From Bradyrhizobium viridifuturi (GTDB lineage Bacteria; Pseudomonadota; Alphaproteobacteria; Rhizobiales; Xanthobacteraceae), in assembly GCF_001238275.1 (NCBI RefSeq), contig NZ_LGTB01000046.1, forward strand, positions 1 through 64,000: 64,000 bases of DNA, in the 5' to 3' direction. The first letter of the stretch is position 1, and every line of letters begins with the position of its first letter. A program made the position numbers and the translations under genes. Positions 43,458 through 51,852 of the stretch are shown in pieces. Under the pieces are notes generated by a model that saw only the letters and a program-made list of their open reading frames with translations, was not told the origin of the DNA and made no database searches.

Positions 43458-43970
43458 GGGAGAACCCTTGTCATCGCAGTGTCACAGCTGCAGGCATGCC
43501 ACGGCTGGAGTCGAGCGGACAATCAAAAAGAATTCAGCGGGCGTGCTTTGGAATGTTTGTTGTGCATCTGACTCAAATTTAAGCAGGAAATTCTCCTCTG
43601 CCCTGTCTCGCACAGAGCCGAAGCCGGCGAGGTCGGCGGCCTCATCAATTCGGATGAGAGAGCCCGGTTCCCGCGAAATCATTTCCGGAATCGCACGAAG
43701 ACGTCCTGAAACCGACAAGGTCTAACCTTAGTAGCGTTGTGAAGAACGGGTGCCTGGTGAGACGCTAGCGATCGAGGTCGTGAGATTCGTCAGTCCTCCT
43801 GTGGTGTTGGGGATGATCTCGGAAATGAAGAAGCCGAATGCTGTGCCATATGTCTGGGCGGCCGCGTTGATCGCGGTTGCGATCTGGGGCGTGAGCGGCA
43901 CCCCGCAGATGGCACATACCTCTGCCCCCACGCATCTGGCGCGGGCCCGCTAAAGCCTCGAGGGCTCCGG
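43458..43970. other. Gene-poor region before the GntR gene
   Basis: About 510 bases with somewhat lower GC. Two weak candidates are seen: a plus-strand frame ending 43953 with MKKPNAVPYVWAAALIAVAIWG (one membrane helix, ATG at 43825, no ribosome site), and a minus-strand frame 43482-43718 starting with TTG. Neither is convincing enough to list as a gene. Confidence 0.4.
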
Positions 43971-44726
43971 CTAGAGCTTCGGCCGCGGCGAGCGCTGCAT
44001 ATCCATCGTGTAGGTGTAGCGCCCTTCGGGGTGCGTGGTGATGGTGACCTCGAACAGTTCCTCTCGCTGCCCGTAGTAGCGGCGGACCACGGTGAGCGCC
44101 GGCGAGCCGGTCTTGACGCCGAGCGCCTTGGCGATCGGTGCCGGCATCCCGCGCACGAAGATCTCCATCTGCGCGCGCTCGGTGACCTGGCCATACATCT
44201 TGGCGATCTGCTCATGCACCGGGGTGCGGCCGTGGTCGCTGCGGGTCACGACGTCGGCGAACCGGCGCAACACGTAGATCTCGGTCCAGCCGAGCGGGGC
44301 GGCGAACTGGTCGGATCGGCGCACCGCCTCGATCAGGAACCAGCTCTTGCCGGGCTCGCATTTCAACTGCGCGGCCAGCTTGCGGTCAGCGACGATGTCG
44401 CTGCTGGCAACCACGTCGCGGTAGGTCTCGTTGGAATAGCGCAGCCATTCGCCGAGCGACTTGACGCTGTGGGTGAACAGCACCGGCGGCTCGGAGGCGA
44501 TCACCACCGAACCGAGGCCGGCGCGGCGCACGATCAGGCCCTGGTCGATCAGGATGCGCAGCGCCTCGCGCACGGTCTGGCGGCTCGCCTGATAGCTCGC
44601 CATCAGCTCGGTTTCGGTCGGCAGCAGATTGCCGACCGCGTAGGTGCCGAGACGGATGTCCTTCTGCAGTCCGGTGGCGATGTCGCGATAGCGGGACGAT
44701 CTCGCCCTGTCCGGTTGTTCAGACAT
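43971..44726 (-). CDS. GntR family transcriptional regulator, HutC subfamily (UTRA domain)
   Basis: 251 residues. The N-terminal winged helix reads YRDIATGLQKDIRLGTYAVGNLLPTETELMASYQASRQTVREALRILIDQGLI. The C-terminal UTRA effector domain (about 95-240) begins FTHSVKSLGEWLRYS. It is last in a four-gene minus-strand operon (six bases after the oxidoreductase stop) and probably represses both halves of the divergent cluster through the twin dyads at 47608 and 47672, releasing them on binding a pathway metabolite. Confidence 0.9.
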   Translation of the reverse strand: MSEQPDRARSSRYRDIATGLQKDIRLGTYAVGNLLPTETELMASYQASRQTVREALRILIDQGLIVRRAGLGSVVIASEPPVLFTHSVKSLGEWLRYSNETYRDVVASSDIVADRKLAAQLKCEPGKSWFLIEAVRRSDQFAAPLGWTEIYVLRRFADVVTRSDHGRTPVHEQIAKMYGQVTERAQMEIFVRGMPAPIAKALGVKTGSPALTVVRRYYGQREELFEVTITTHPEGRYTYTMDMQRSPRPKL

Positions 44727-44732
44727 GGCAGG

Positions 44733-45713
44733 TCACTGGTATGCCATATGGCAGGCGACCGGATGCCCCGACTGCATCGATTGCAGCGCGGCCTCGAATG
44801 CTGCGAGCGTCGCCAGCACATCGGATTCCGGCACCGGGAACAGCTGCTTGCGTTCGACCGCGTCGGCAAAGGCGGCAAGTTCCGCAGTGAGCGTGTTGAT
44901 CGCCGGATAATGCGTCGTAGCAGGCGCCTCGCCGGATTTCCGTAGCACCATCGTCCTCTCGTCGAGCACCTCTGCGGATCCCTTCGTCCCGAACACATGC
45001 ACGCGCCAATAGAACGGTGTTGCGCGGACCGTAGCAAGGGTTGCACTCACGCCATTCACAAATTCAATCGCTAAAGTTGCAGTGTCGAGCGGCGGCGGTC
45101 CCGCCGCGCGTTCATTCAACCGGGCATAAACCTGTCGGGCAGGACCCAGCAGGCTGACGAAGCCGTCGAGCACGTGCAGGCCGGCGCCGGTCAGCCCGCC
45201 GCCCGGCGACTCCTCGGGCGACAACCGCCAGCCCTGCGTGACGGCCTGCGAGTTCTCGTTGCTGTTGTGGCCCTCGACATGCAGGATCGTGCCGAGCTCG
45301 CCACAGGCTGCGATCGCGCGGAGTGCCTGCATCGACGGCCAAAACCTTCGGTTATGCCCGACCGCGAGCAGCACACCGGCGCTGCGGCAGGCCGCGAACA
45401 TCTCGGCCGCATCGCCACGCCGCAGCGCCAGCGGCTTCTCGCAAAACACCTGCTTACCGGCTCCGGCTGCCGCGATCACCTGGCGCTTGTGCAGCGAATG
45501 CGGTGTGGCCAGCAGCACGGCATCAATGCCGGGATCGGCGAGCACATCGTCCAGGCTCGCCGCGAGGGAGAGGCCATGTGCCGCGCAAAAGCCTGCGGCG
45601 CCGTCGACATCGGGTTCCACCGCGCTTGTGATCCTGAGCCGCGGCTCGCTTTGCGCAGCCTCGACCAGGGCGCGGCCCCAGCGGCCGAGGCCCGCGATCG
45701 CACAATTGATCAT
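44733..45713 (-). CDS. Gfo/Idh/MocA family oxidoreductase
   Basis: 326 residues. The N-terminal NAD(P) domain is INCAIAGLGRWGRALVEAA. The signature EKPLALRRGDAAEM carries the active-site Lys (VFCEKPLA), and VGHNRRFWPSM follows. Substrates of the family are polyols, inositols, sugars, and some aromatic dihydrodiols (phthalate dihydrodiol dehydrogenase). Start overlaps the previous stop by four bases (ATGA). In this cluster with CMD and fumarase-like enzymes it may dehydrogenate a cyclic diol or sugar-like acid. Confidence 0.9.
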   Translation of the reverse strand: MINCAIAGLGRWGRALVEAAQSEPRLRITSAVEPDVDGAAGFCAAHGLSLAASLDDVLADPGIDAVLLATPHSLHKRQVIAAAGAGKQVFCEKPLALRRGDAAEMFAACRSAGVLLAVGHNRRFWPSMQALRAIAACGELGTILHVEGHNSNENSQAVTQGWRLSPEESPGGGLTGAGLHVLDGFVSLLGPARQVYARLNERAAGPPPLDTATLAIEFVNGVSATLATVRATPFYWRVHVFGTKGSAEVLDERTMVLRKSGEAPATTHYPAINTLTAELAAFADAVERKQLFPVPESDVLATLAAFEAALQSMQSGHPVACHMAYQ

Positions 45714-46597
45714 GAATGTTCCCCATCCCGGCCGCGTCCGGCGCGGATCGCCTCGATGACAGCGGCGCTGTCGCTGTCCGGGCCTAGAAGCGCAATCGCT
45801 CTGCGCAGCAGTTCGGCCTGCACCGAAGTGAGCGGCAACGGCAGGCCGTGCCGGGCAGCCTCCTGCAGGATCAGTTCGGCGTCCTTCAAGGTCTGCGCGA
45901 TATGCGATTGCGGCGAGAAATCCCGCGCCAGCATCTTCGGTCCCTTGCTGTCCATCACCGCGGAATATGCCGCCGATTGCCGCGCGGTCGCAAGGAACGC
46001 CGCGCCGTCGAGACCGAGCGCCTCGGCAAAGGCGAGGCCCTCGGCCAAAGCGGCGCGGTTGTTCTGCAGGATCAGGTTGATGGCGAGCTTGGCGCGGCTG
46101 GCGTTGCCGATCGCGCCGACATTGATCCGCCGCGGGCAGAGGATGTCGAGCGTCGCTGCGGCGGCGGCGGTGACGTCGGTGTCGCCGGCGACCAGCGCAG
46201 TGGCGGTGCCGGCGCGGACCTCAGCGCTGGTGCCCGAGATCGGCGCTTCGATGAAGGGAAGGTGTGAGCGCGCCGCGAATTCGGCGATGACCGTGATTTC
46301 GCCCGGCGCACAAGTGGTGGTGCAGATGACGAGCGGTGGCAGCGTCGCGTTGGCGAGGTCCGGCAGCAGGCCCTTGACCTGGGCGGCGTCGTATACCGCG
46401 ATGACGATGACCCGGCAGCGCGCCGCGACGTCAGCGGCGAAGGCCGCGAACTCGGCGCCGCTGGTTCTCAGCCCGTCGGTCTTCGCCGGATCGACGTCGA
46501 AGCCGATCACCCCGACGCCGGCGTCGATCAGCCGCGCGGAGAGTGCCGAGCCCATCAGGCCCAGGCCGATCATGCCGACAGGTGTCTCGCGAGCCAT
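45710..46597 (-). CDS. NAD(P)-dependent oxidoreductase, 3-hydroxyisobutyrate dehydrogenase family
   Basis: 295 residues. The Rossmann motif is VGMIGLGLMGSALSARLIDAG and the substrate-site segment PFIEAPISGTSAEVRAGTATALVAG. The catalytic lysine is probably in GNASRAKLAINLILQNN. Family members oxidise beta-hydroxy acids (hydroxyisobutyrate, tartronate semialdehyde, gluconate) in the cytosol. Second gene of the GntR-controlled minus operon; start follows the binding-protein stop by 19 bases. Confidence 0.88.
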   Translation of the reverse strand: MARETPVGMIGLGLMGSALSARLIDAGVGVIGFDVDPAKTDGLRTSGAEFAAFAADVAARCRVIVIAVYDAAQVKGLLPDLANATLPPLVICTTTCAPGEITVIAEFAARSHLPFIEAPISGTSAEVRAGTATALVAGDTDVTAAAAATLDILCPRRINVGAIGNASRAKLAINLILQNNRAALAEGLAFAEALGLDGAAFLATARQSAAYSAVMDSKGPKMLARDFSPQSHIAQTLKDAELILQEAARHGLPLPLTSVQAELLRRAIALLGPDSDSAAVIEAIRAGRGRDGEHS

Positions 46598-46616
46598 GAT
46601 GCGGCGCCGCTTCGCG

Positions 46617-47576
46617 CTACTGCGGCTGGATGCCGGCCGCCTTGACCTCGGCCGACCAGCGCACGACCTCGCTCTTGACGAAGGCGCCGAACTCGGCCGG
46701 CGCCAGCGGCGCCACCATCACGCCGACATCGGCGAGCTTCTTCCTGGTCTCCGGCATCGCGAGGTACTTCGCGCACTCGGCATAGATCTTGTTGACCACC
46801 GGCTCCGGCGTGCCGGCCGGTGCGAACAGCCCGTACCAGATCGTCGCCTCGAAGCCGGGCATCGCTTCCGACAGCGCGGGCAGGCCGGGCGTGAGCTCGT
46901 TACGGGTCGCCGACGTCACGCCGATCCCGCGCAGGGTGCCGCCCTGCATCTGCGGAATCGCGACCGAGAAATCGCCGAAGGTCAGATCGATCACCCCGGC
47001 CATCACGTCGGTCATCGCCTGCGGCACGCCGCGATAGGAGGCCGCGACCAGCGACAGGCCGCCGCGGGATTGCAGCTGCGCGATCGAGATCTGCGATGCG
47101 CCGGAGCCGTAGCCCGCGGTCAGATTGGGGTTGGCCTTGGCGTAGCTCAGGAACTGCGACAGGTCCCTGGCTGCAAGCTTCGGGTTGACCAGCAGCACCA
47201 TCGCCGTCGTGGTGGTGCGGATGACCGGCGCGAAATCCTTAACCGGATCATAGGGCAGGCTCTTCAGCGTCGCGACATTGCTGGCATGGGTGGTGTTGGT
47301 GCCCATCAGCAGCGTGTAGCCGTCGGGTGCGCTACGGGCGACTTCCTGGGCGCCGATGCTGCCGAGCGCGCCGGCGCGGTTCTCGATCAGCACCGTCTGG
47401 CCGAACGCGTCCTGCAGATGCTGGCCGATCAGCCGCGCAACATTGTCGGGGCCGGCGCCGGCCGGGAACGGCACGATGATCTTGAGGGGACGTTGCGGGA
47501 AATCGTCTGCGGCCACGGCCGGCAGGACCCGAAGCGCAGCGAAGAGGACGACGAGCAGCCCCAGCCGTAACTTCAT
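46617..47576 (-). CDS. Bug/TctC-type tripartite tricarboxylate transporter binding protein
   Basis: 319 residues. The signal peptide is cleaved near AVAAD, followed by the Bug-family start DFPQRPLKIIVPFPAGAGPDNVARLI and other Bug motifs (VVLIENRAGALGSIGAQEVARSAPDGYTLLMG, YGSGASQISI). These periplasmic proteins bind carboxylates or nicotinate-like aromatics. No TctA/TctB membrane genes are adjacent, as is common for Bug orphans. First gene of the minus-strand operon; a dyad operator lies 32 bases upstream of its ATG. Confidence 0.92.
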   Translation of the reverse strand: MKLRLGLLVVLFAALRVLPAVAADDFPQRPLKIIVPFPAGAGPDNVARLIGQHLQDAFGQTVLIENRAGALGSIGAQEVARSAPDGYTLLMGTNTTHASNVATLKSLPYDPVKDFAPVIRTTTTAMVLLVNPKLAARDLSQFLSYAKANPNLTAGYGSGASQISIAQLQSRGGLSLVAASYRGVPQAMTDVMAGVIDLTFGDFSVAIPQMQGGTLRGIGVTSATRNELTPGLPALSEAMPGFEATIWYGLFAPAGTPEPVVNKIYAECAKYLAMPETRKKLADVGVMVAPLAPAEFGAFVKSEVVRWSAEVKAAGIQPQ

Positions 47577-47607
47577 CCTGGTCCCCTCCCGTATCTGCTT
47601 TTGCCAA

Positions 47608-47624
47608 ATTTATACGGACAAATA
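47608..47624. promoter_or_regulatory. GntR-type operator, left copy
   Basis: ATTTATACGGACAAATA: an ATTTAT-n-ATAAAT-type dyad with one imperfect base (C for T). It is upstream of the Bug gene (ATG at 47576). It is the inverted near-identical counterpart of 47672-47688 in the same divergent promoter region. Confidence 0.65.
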
Positions 47625-47671
47625 AGTCAGAAATGCAAGCCGACAGCCCATCGGAATATTGAGGTACGACA

Positions 47672-47688
47672 TATTTATCCGTATAAAT
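47672..47688. promoter_or_regulatory. GntR-type operator, right copy
   Basis: TATTTATCCGTATAAAT, whose complement ATTTATACGGATAAATA differs from the left copy at one base. It lies 27 bases before the ATG of the CMD-family gene (47715). Two identical dyads, one per divergent transcription unit, indicate common control by the cluster's GntR protein. Confidence 0.65.
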
Positions 47689-47714
47689 AGCCCGTACAGG
47701 GGAGCCAGACGACG

Positions 47715-48103
47715 ATGGTGGATATCAGCGATCTCCATGCGCGCGGGCTGCGGCGGCGCCAGAAGATGTTCGGCGAGGTCGATGTCGCCAAGCGGATGGC
47801 GGCCGCGGGCGATTTTGGCACGCCGCTGCAAAACATCATCAATGCTTACGTCTATGGCGACGTCTGGGAGCGCAGCGGGCTGTCCGACCAGATCCGCAGC
47901 CTCGTGATGCTCGGCATCACCGCGGCGAGCAGCAAGCCCGCCGAGTTCCGCGTTCATGCCAAGGGCGCGCTGGCCAATGGCTGCACCGCCGCGCAGGTAC
48001 AGGACGTGCTGCTGCTGGTCGCGATGTATTGCGGCATCCCGCTGCAATCGAGACCAGCAAGATCGCAGCCGAGGTGTTCGGCGAGGCGCCGCCTGAGGGT
48101 TAG
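47715..48103 (+). CDS. Carboxymuconolactone decarboxylase family protein, frameshifted at the C terminus
   Basis: About 129 residues. CMD fold: FGTPLQNIINAYVYGDVWERSGLSDQIRSLVMLGITAASSKPAEFRVHAKGALANGCTAAQVQDVLLLVAMYCGIP. The normal ending AAIETSKIAAEVFGEAPPEG and stop at 48101 appear only if one base is restored at about 48041 (CCGCT to CCGGCT). The AhpD-type CxxC is absent, so it is of the PcaC decarboxylase-like group rather than peroxidase. First gene of the plus half of the divergent cluster; an operator lies just upstream. Confidence 0.85.
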
Positions 48104-48163
48104 GGCAGCGGCCGGCGGCGTGATAGGGACGTTGCCGACTGCGACCGGCAACAGGATGCGCCC

Positions 48164-49525
48164 ATGTCCGCCTTCCCGACTTCCACCACCGTGCTCGATT
48201 CCGTGCTGTTCCGCGACGCCTTTGGCACGCGCGAGATGCGCGAGGTGTTTTCCGACCTGCGGCTGGTTGCGCGGTACGCCGAGGTCGAAGTCGCGCTGGC
48301 AAAGGCCGAAGCGCGCTGCGGCGTGATCCCGCCGGAAGCTGCCGAGCAGATCGCAAAGCGGACCGACGTCGCCGCGCTCGATTTCGATCTGCTGCGGCAG
48401 GAGGCCGACGTGGTCGGCTACCCGATCCTGCCGCTGGTGCATCAAATGGCGAAGCAGTGCGGCGAGGCCGGCCGCTACGTCCATTGGGGCGCGACCACGC
48501 AGGACATCATGGACACCGCCGTGGTGCTGCAACTCCGCGACGGCCTTGAGATCATCGAGGACGATATCAGCGCGCTGCGGGGCATCCTCGCCGAACTCTC
48601 AAAAAAATACCGAGACACGCCGATGGCCGGCCGCACCCACCTGCAGCAGGCGTTGCCGGTGACCTTCGGCTACAAGACCGCGATCTGGCTTGCCGCCTTC
48701 GATCGCCACGCCGCGCGGCTGGCGGAGCTGAGGCCGCGCGTGCTGGTCGGCCAGTTCGCCGGCGCCGCCGGCACGCTGGCCTCATTGGGCGACAAGGGGT
48801 TCGAGGTCCAGAAGGCATTGTGCGAGGAGCTCGGCCTCGGCGTTCCCGTCTCGACCTGGCACGTCGCGCGCGACGGGTTGGCGGAGGCTGTGAATTTCCT
48901 GGCGCTGGTCACGGGCACGCTCGGCAAGATCGCGCTCGACATCATGATCATGGCGTCGACCGAGTTCGCCGAGGTCTATGAGCCCTTCGTGAAGGGACGC
49001 GGCGCGTCCTCGACCATGCCGCAGAAGCGCAATCCGATCTCGTCGGAGCTGATGCTCGCCGCCGCCAAGGCGGTGCGCCAGCATGCCGGCCTGATGCTCG
49101 ATGCGATGGTGCAGGATTTCGAGCGAGCGACCGGCCCGTGGCACGCCGAGTGGATGGCGATCCCGGAAAGTTTTGTGCTCACCGCCGGCGCGCTGAACCA
49201 GGCCAGGTTCGCGCTCGGCGGCCTGATCGTCGACGAGAAGCGGATGGCCGACAATCTCGACATCAGCCGCGGGCTCATTGTGGCTGAGGCCGTGATGATG
49301 GGTCTCGCGCCCGCGATCGGACGGCAGGAGGCGCATGACGTGGTCTACGACGCCTGCCGTGTCGCCAACGACAAGGGCCTGACCCTGGCCGAGGCGCTGG
49401 CCGCCGATCAGCGCGTCGCCAGCCGGATTGACCGGGCGACGATCGACCGTCTCACCGCGCCGAAAAACTACCTCGGCCTGGCGCCCGAGATGGTCGACCG
49501 GGTCCTGGCCTCGGCGAAGCGGTAA
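48164..49525 (+). CDS. Lyase of the fumarase/aspartase superfamily (3-carboxymuconate cycloisomerase / adenylosuccinate lyase type)
   Basis: 453 residues. Superfamily signatures: VHWGATTQDIMDTAVVLQLRDG, GRTHLQQALPVTFGYK, and the signature loop GASSTMPQKRNPISSE with the catalytic serine. It catalyses reversible elimination or lactonisation at a carboxylate. With the CMD-family gene 60 bases upstream the pair recalls pcaB-pcaC, so a role in cycloisomerisation of a muconate-like acid is suggested, although the purB context is also absent. Under GntR control by position. Confidence 0.85.
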   Translation: MSAFPTSTTVLDSVLFRDAFGTREMREVFSDLRLVARYAEVEVALAKAEARCGVIPPEAAEQIAKRTDVAALDFDLLRQEADVVGYPILPLVHQMAKQCGEAGRYVHWGATTQDIMDTAVVLQLRDGLEIIEDDISALRGILAELSKKYRDTPMAGRTHLQQALPVTFGYKTAIWLAAFDRHAARLAELRPRVLVGQFAGAAGTLASLGDKGFEVQKALCEELGLGVPVSTWHVARDGLAEAVNFLALVTGTLGKIALDIMIMASTEFAEVYEPFVKGRGASSTMPQKRNPISSELMLAAAKAVRQHAGLMLDAMVQDFERATGPWHAEWMAIPESFVLTAGALNQARFALGGLIVDEKRMADNLDISRGLIVAEAVMMGLAPAIGRQEAHDVVYDACRVANDKGLTLAEALAADQRVASRIDRATIDRLTAPKNYLGLAPEMVDRVLASAKR

Positions 49526-49644
49526 AATTCGCGGCAATCGCTCGCTGTCGCGTGATCGGCTGCGGCGGGCGGGAACCTTGCGAATGCGGATCGAATTGGA
49601 CTACGAATCCTGAAAATCCCTCGAACGACACGGCCGGACGCTCC

Positions 49645-50901
49645 ATGACCGCACATCAACGCAACCTTTCCGCCTCGATCGATCCCGTGAAGCTCGATCG
49701 GCTCGCCGAAGTCGCGATCAAGGTCGGCCTGCAGCTGCAGCCGGGACAGGACCTGCTGCTGACGGCGCCTGCCGCAGCGATGCCGCTGGTGCGGCGGGTG
49801 GTGGAGCATGCCTACAAGGCCGGCGCGGGTCTCGTGACCCCGTTCTTCTCGGACGAGGAGCTGACGCTGGCGCGCTACCGCTACGCCAATGACGCGAGCT
49901 TCGATCGTGCCGCCGGCTGGCTCTACGAGGGCATGGCCAAGGCGTTCGGCGCCAACACCGCGCGGCTTGCGATCGTTGGCGACAATCCGATGCTGCTGTC
50001 GGGTGAAGACCCGGCCAAGGTCGCGCGCGCCAGCAAGGCCAATTCGATCGCTTACCAGCCGGCGCTGGAGAAGATCGTCAATTTCGACACCAACTGGAAC
50101 ATCATCGCCTATCCGAGCACGTCCTGGGCCAAACAGGTATTCCCCGATGATGCCGAGGACGTCGCGGTGGCCAAGCTTGCGGACGCGATCTTCTCCGCGT
50201 CGCGGGTCGATCAGGATGGCGCCGTCGCCAACTGGGAACGGCACAACGCGAAGCTGCGCGAGCGCACCGAATGGCTGAACGGCCAGCGCTTCCACGCGTT
50301 GAAATATTCCGGTCCCGGGATGGACCTCACCATCGGCCTCGCCGACGGCCACGAGTGGGAGGGCGGCGCCTCGACCGCCAAGAATGGCATTGTCTGCAAT
50401 GCCAATATCCCGACCGAGGAAGTCTTCACCACGCCGCACTGCCGCCGCGTCAGCGGCCATGTCGTCTCCTCCAAGCCGCTATCCTACCAGGGCACGCTGA
50501 TCGACAATATCTCGGTCCGGTTCGAGGAAGGCCGCATCGTCGAGGCCAAGGCGTCGCGCGGCGAGGAAGTGCTGAAGAAGGTGCTCGACACCGACGAGGG
50601 CGCGCGCCGGCTCGGCGAAGTGGCGCTGGTGCCGCACTCCTCGCCGATCTCGAAGAGCGGGCTGTTGTTCTTCAACACGCTGTTCGACGAGAACGCCGCC
50701 TCGCACATCGCGCTCGGCCAGTGCTATTCGAAATGCTTCATCAACGGCGACAAGCTGACGCCGCAGCAGATCGCCGAGCAGGGCGGCAACAAGAGCCTGA
50801 TCCACATCGACTGGATGATCGGCTCCGCGCATACCGACATCGACGGCATCCATGCCGACGGCCGCAGCGTGCCGGTGTTCCGCAAGGGCGAGTGGGCATA
50901 G
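49645..50901 (+). CDS. M29 family aminopeptidase (thermophilic metalloprotease, AmpS type)
   Basis: 418 residues from the ATG at 49645. The M29 pattern includes LDRLAEVAIKVGLQLQPGQDLLLTAP at the start, FRKGEW at the end, and metal ligands in NIPTEEVFTTPH (Glu-Glu and His), EVALVPHSSPISKS, LFDENAASHIALGQCY and HIDWMIGS. It removes N-terminal residues with Co2+, Zn2+ or Mn2+ in the cytosol. It lies 119 bases after the lyase gene; joint transcription is uncertain. Confidence 0.9.
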   Translation: MTAHQRNLSASIDPVKLDRLAEVAIKVGLQLQPGQDLLLTAPAAAMPLVRRVVEHAYKAGAGLVTPFFSDEELTLARYRYANDASFDRAAGWLYEGMAKAFGANTARLAIVGDNPMLLSGEDPAKVARASKANSIAYQPALEKIVNFDTNWNIIAYPSTSWAKQVFPDDAEDVAVAKLADAIFSASRVDQDGAVANWERHNAKLRERTEWLNGQRFHALKYSGPGMDLTIGLADGHEWEGGASTAKNGIVCNANIPTEEVFTTPHCRRVSGHVVSSKPLSYQGTLIDNISVRFEEGRIVEAKASRGEEVLKKVLDTDEGARRLGEVALVPHSSPISKSGLLFFNTLFDENAASHIALGQCYSKCFINGDKLTPQQIAEQGGNKSLIHIDWMIGSAHTDIDGIHADGRSVPVFRKGEWA

Positions 50902-50908
50902 CGGCCCG

Positions 50909-51841
50909 CTAACGAAAACTCCGCTGCCGCGCGGCGAGCAGGTCGCCTCGCGTGGCGCTGAAGCGGCAGGTCTCGTGCTGCGGCCTGAAGCCGAGTCGGC
51001 GATAGATCTTCAGCGCGGGCGCGTTGCGGCTCGAGACGTTGAGCCAGCAGGGATGCTCGACCGACACGTCGTGCGCGCTGAGCACGCGGTAGACCAGAAG
51101 CTGACCGAGTCCACGTCCCTGCCGTGCCGGGTCGACCGCAACCGACTCGATCCACATCGAGTTCCGCTCGGGCTCGGTCAGGCAGAAGCCCGACACCTGT
51201 CCATCTTCCGACGCGATCCAGACTTCGGTCTCGGTCAGGACCTGCGCCATCTCCTCCGGAGAATACAGGCGGAAGGCTGCGTCCGAGGCATAGGCGGCGT
51301 TGTGAATGCGCGCGACCTCGGCCGCGCAGGCTGTCACGTCGCTGACCTGCTCGATGGTGGCGCGCGCGGCGGCAAGCGTACGCGCCGGTTGCAACGGCTC
51401 GACGCACTTCATCCCGATTTCGGACTCGAGATGAACAAAGCCGAAGGCGGCCACGAAGGCCATACCGGCCGGCCAGTCGCTGCTCACCAGCGTCTGCACG
51501 GTGAGATCCGCGTCGCTGTCGAGCGCAATGATGTCATCGAACAGCGCGAGGCCGATGCGGCGACGCCGCATCTCGGGCGTCACGACGATCTTGAGGAACC
51601 GGCTGTGATGCGTGCCCTGGTCGCGCAACGAGGATTCGGCTAGGCCGACCAGCCGGCCGTGCCGCTCGGCGACACGAAAGTCGCGTCCGCCACGGTTCTG
51701 CGGCAGCTTCAGGAACTGGTCCCATTGCGGCAGCGTGACAGGGCCCAGCCGCGGTTCCACCGCAGCTGCCTTTGCGTAAAGCTCGACCACCGCTTCTGCA
51801 TCAGCCTCTCGAAGCGGCCGGATGGTGATGCCGTCATCCAT
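50909..51841 (-). CDS. GNAT acetyltransferase with two GNAT domains
   Basis: 310 residues. Two acetyl-CoA-binding cores are visible: one around residues 85-125 (FLKIVVTPEMRRRRIGLALFDDI) and a better conserved one around 240-265 (SVAVDPARQGRGLGQLLVYRVL, then GRG-type P-loop and APALKIYRRLGFRP). Tandem GNAT proteins acetylate small molecules (for example mycothiol synthase or drug-modifying types), one domain often being inactive. No substrate clue in the neighbourhood. Convergent with the aminopeptidase gene, seven bases apart. Confidence 0.85.
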   Translation of the reverse strand: MDDGITIRPLREADAEAVVELYAKAAAVEPRLGPVTLPQWDQFLKLPQNRGGRDFRVAERHGRLVGLAESSLRDQGTHHSRFLKIVVTPEMRRRRIGLALFDDIIALDSDADLTVQTLVSSDWPAGMAFVAAFGFVHLESEIGMKCVEPLQPARTLAAARATIEQVSDVTACAAEVARIHNAAYASDAAFRLYSPEEMAQVLTETEVWIASEDGQVSGFCLTEPERNSMWIESVAVDPARQGRGLGQLLVYRVLSAHDVSVEHPCWLNVSSRNAPALKIYRRLGFRPQHETCRFSATRGDLLAARQRSFR

Positions 51842-51852
51842 GAGTCGGAAGT

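Noticed and set aside
43482..43718. Minus-strand 78-codon frame
   Set aside because: TTG start, no ribosome site, no domain; composition not clearly protein-like.
43813..43953. Plus-strand small frame with one hydrophobic helix
   Set aside because: The helix is plausible but there is no ribosome site and only a short tail; evidence too weak.
45174..47570. Plus-strand open frame of almost 800 codons across the minus-strand dehydrogenase and Bug genes
   Set aside because: It crosses three recognised minus-strand genes and has shadow-like composition.
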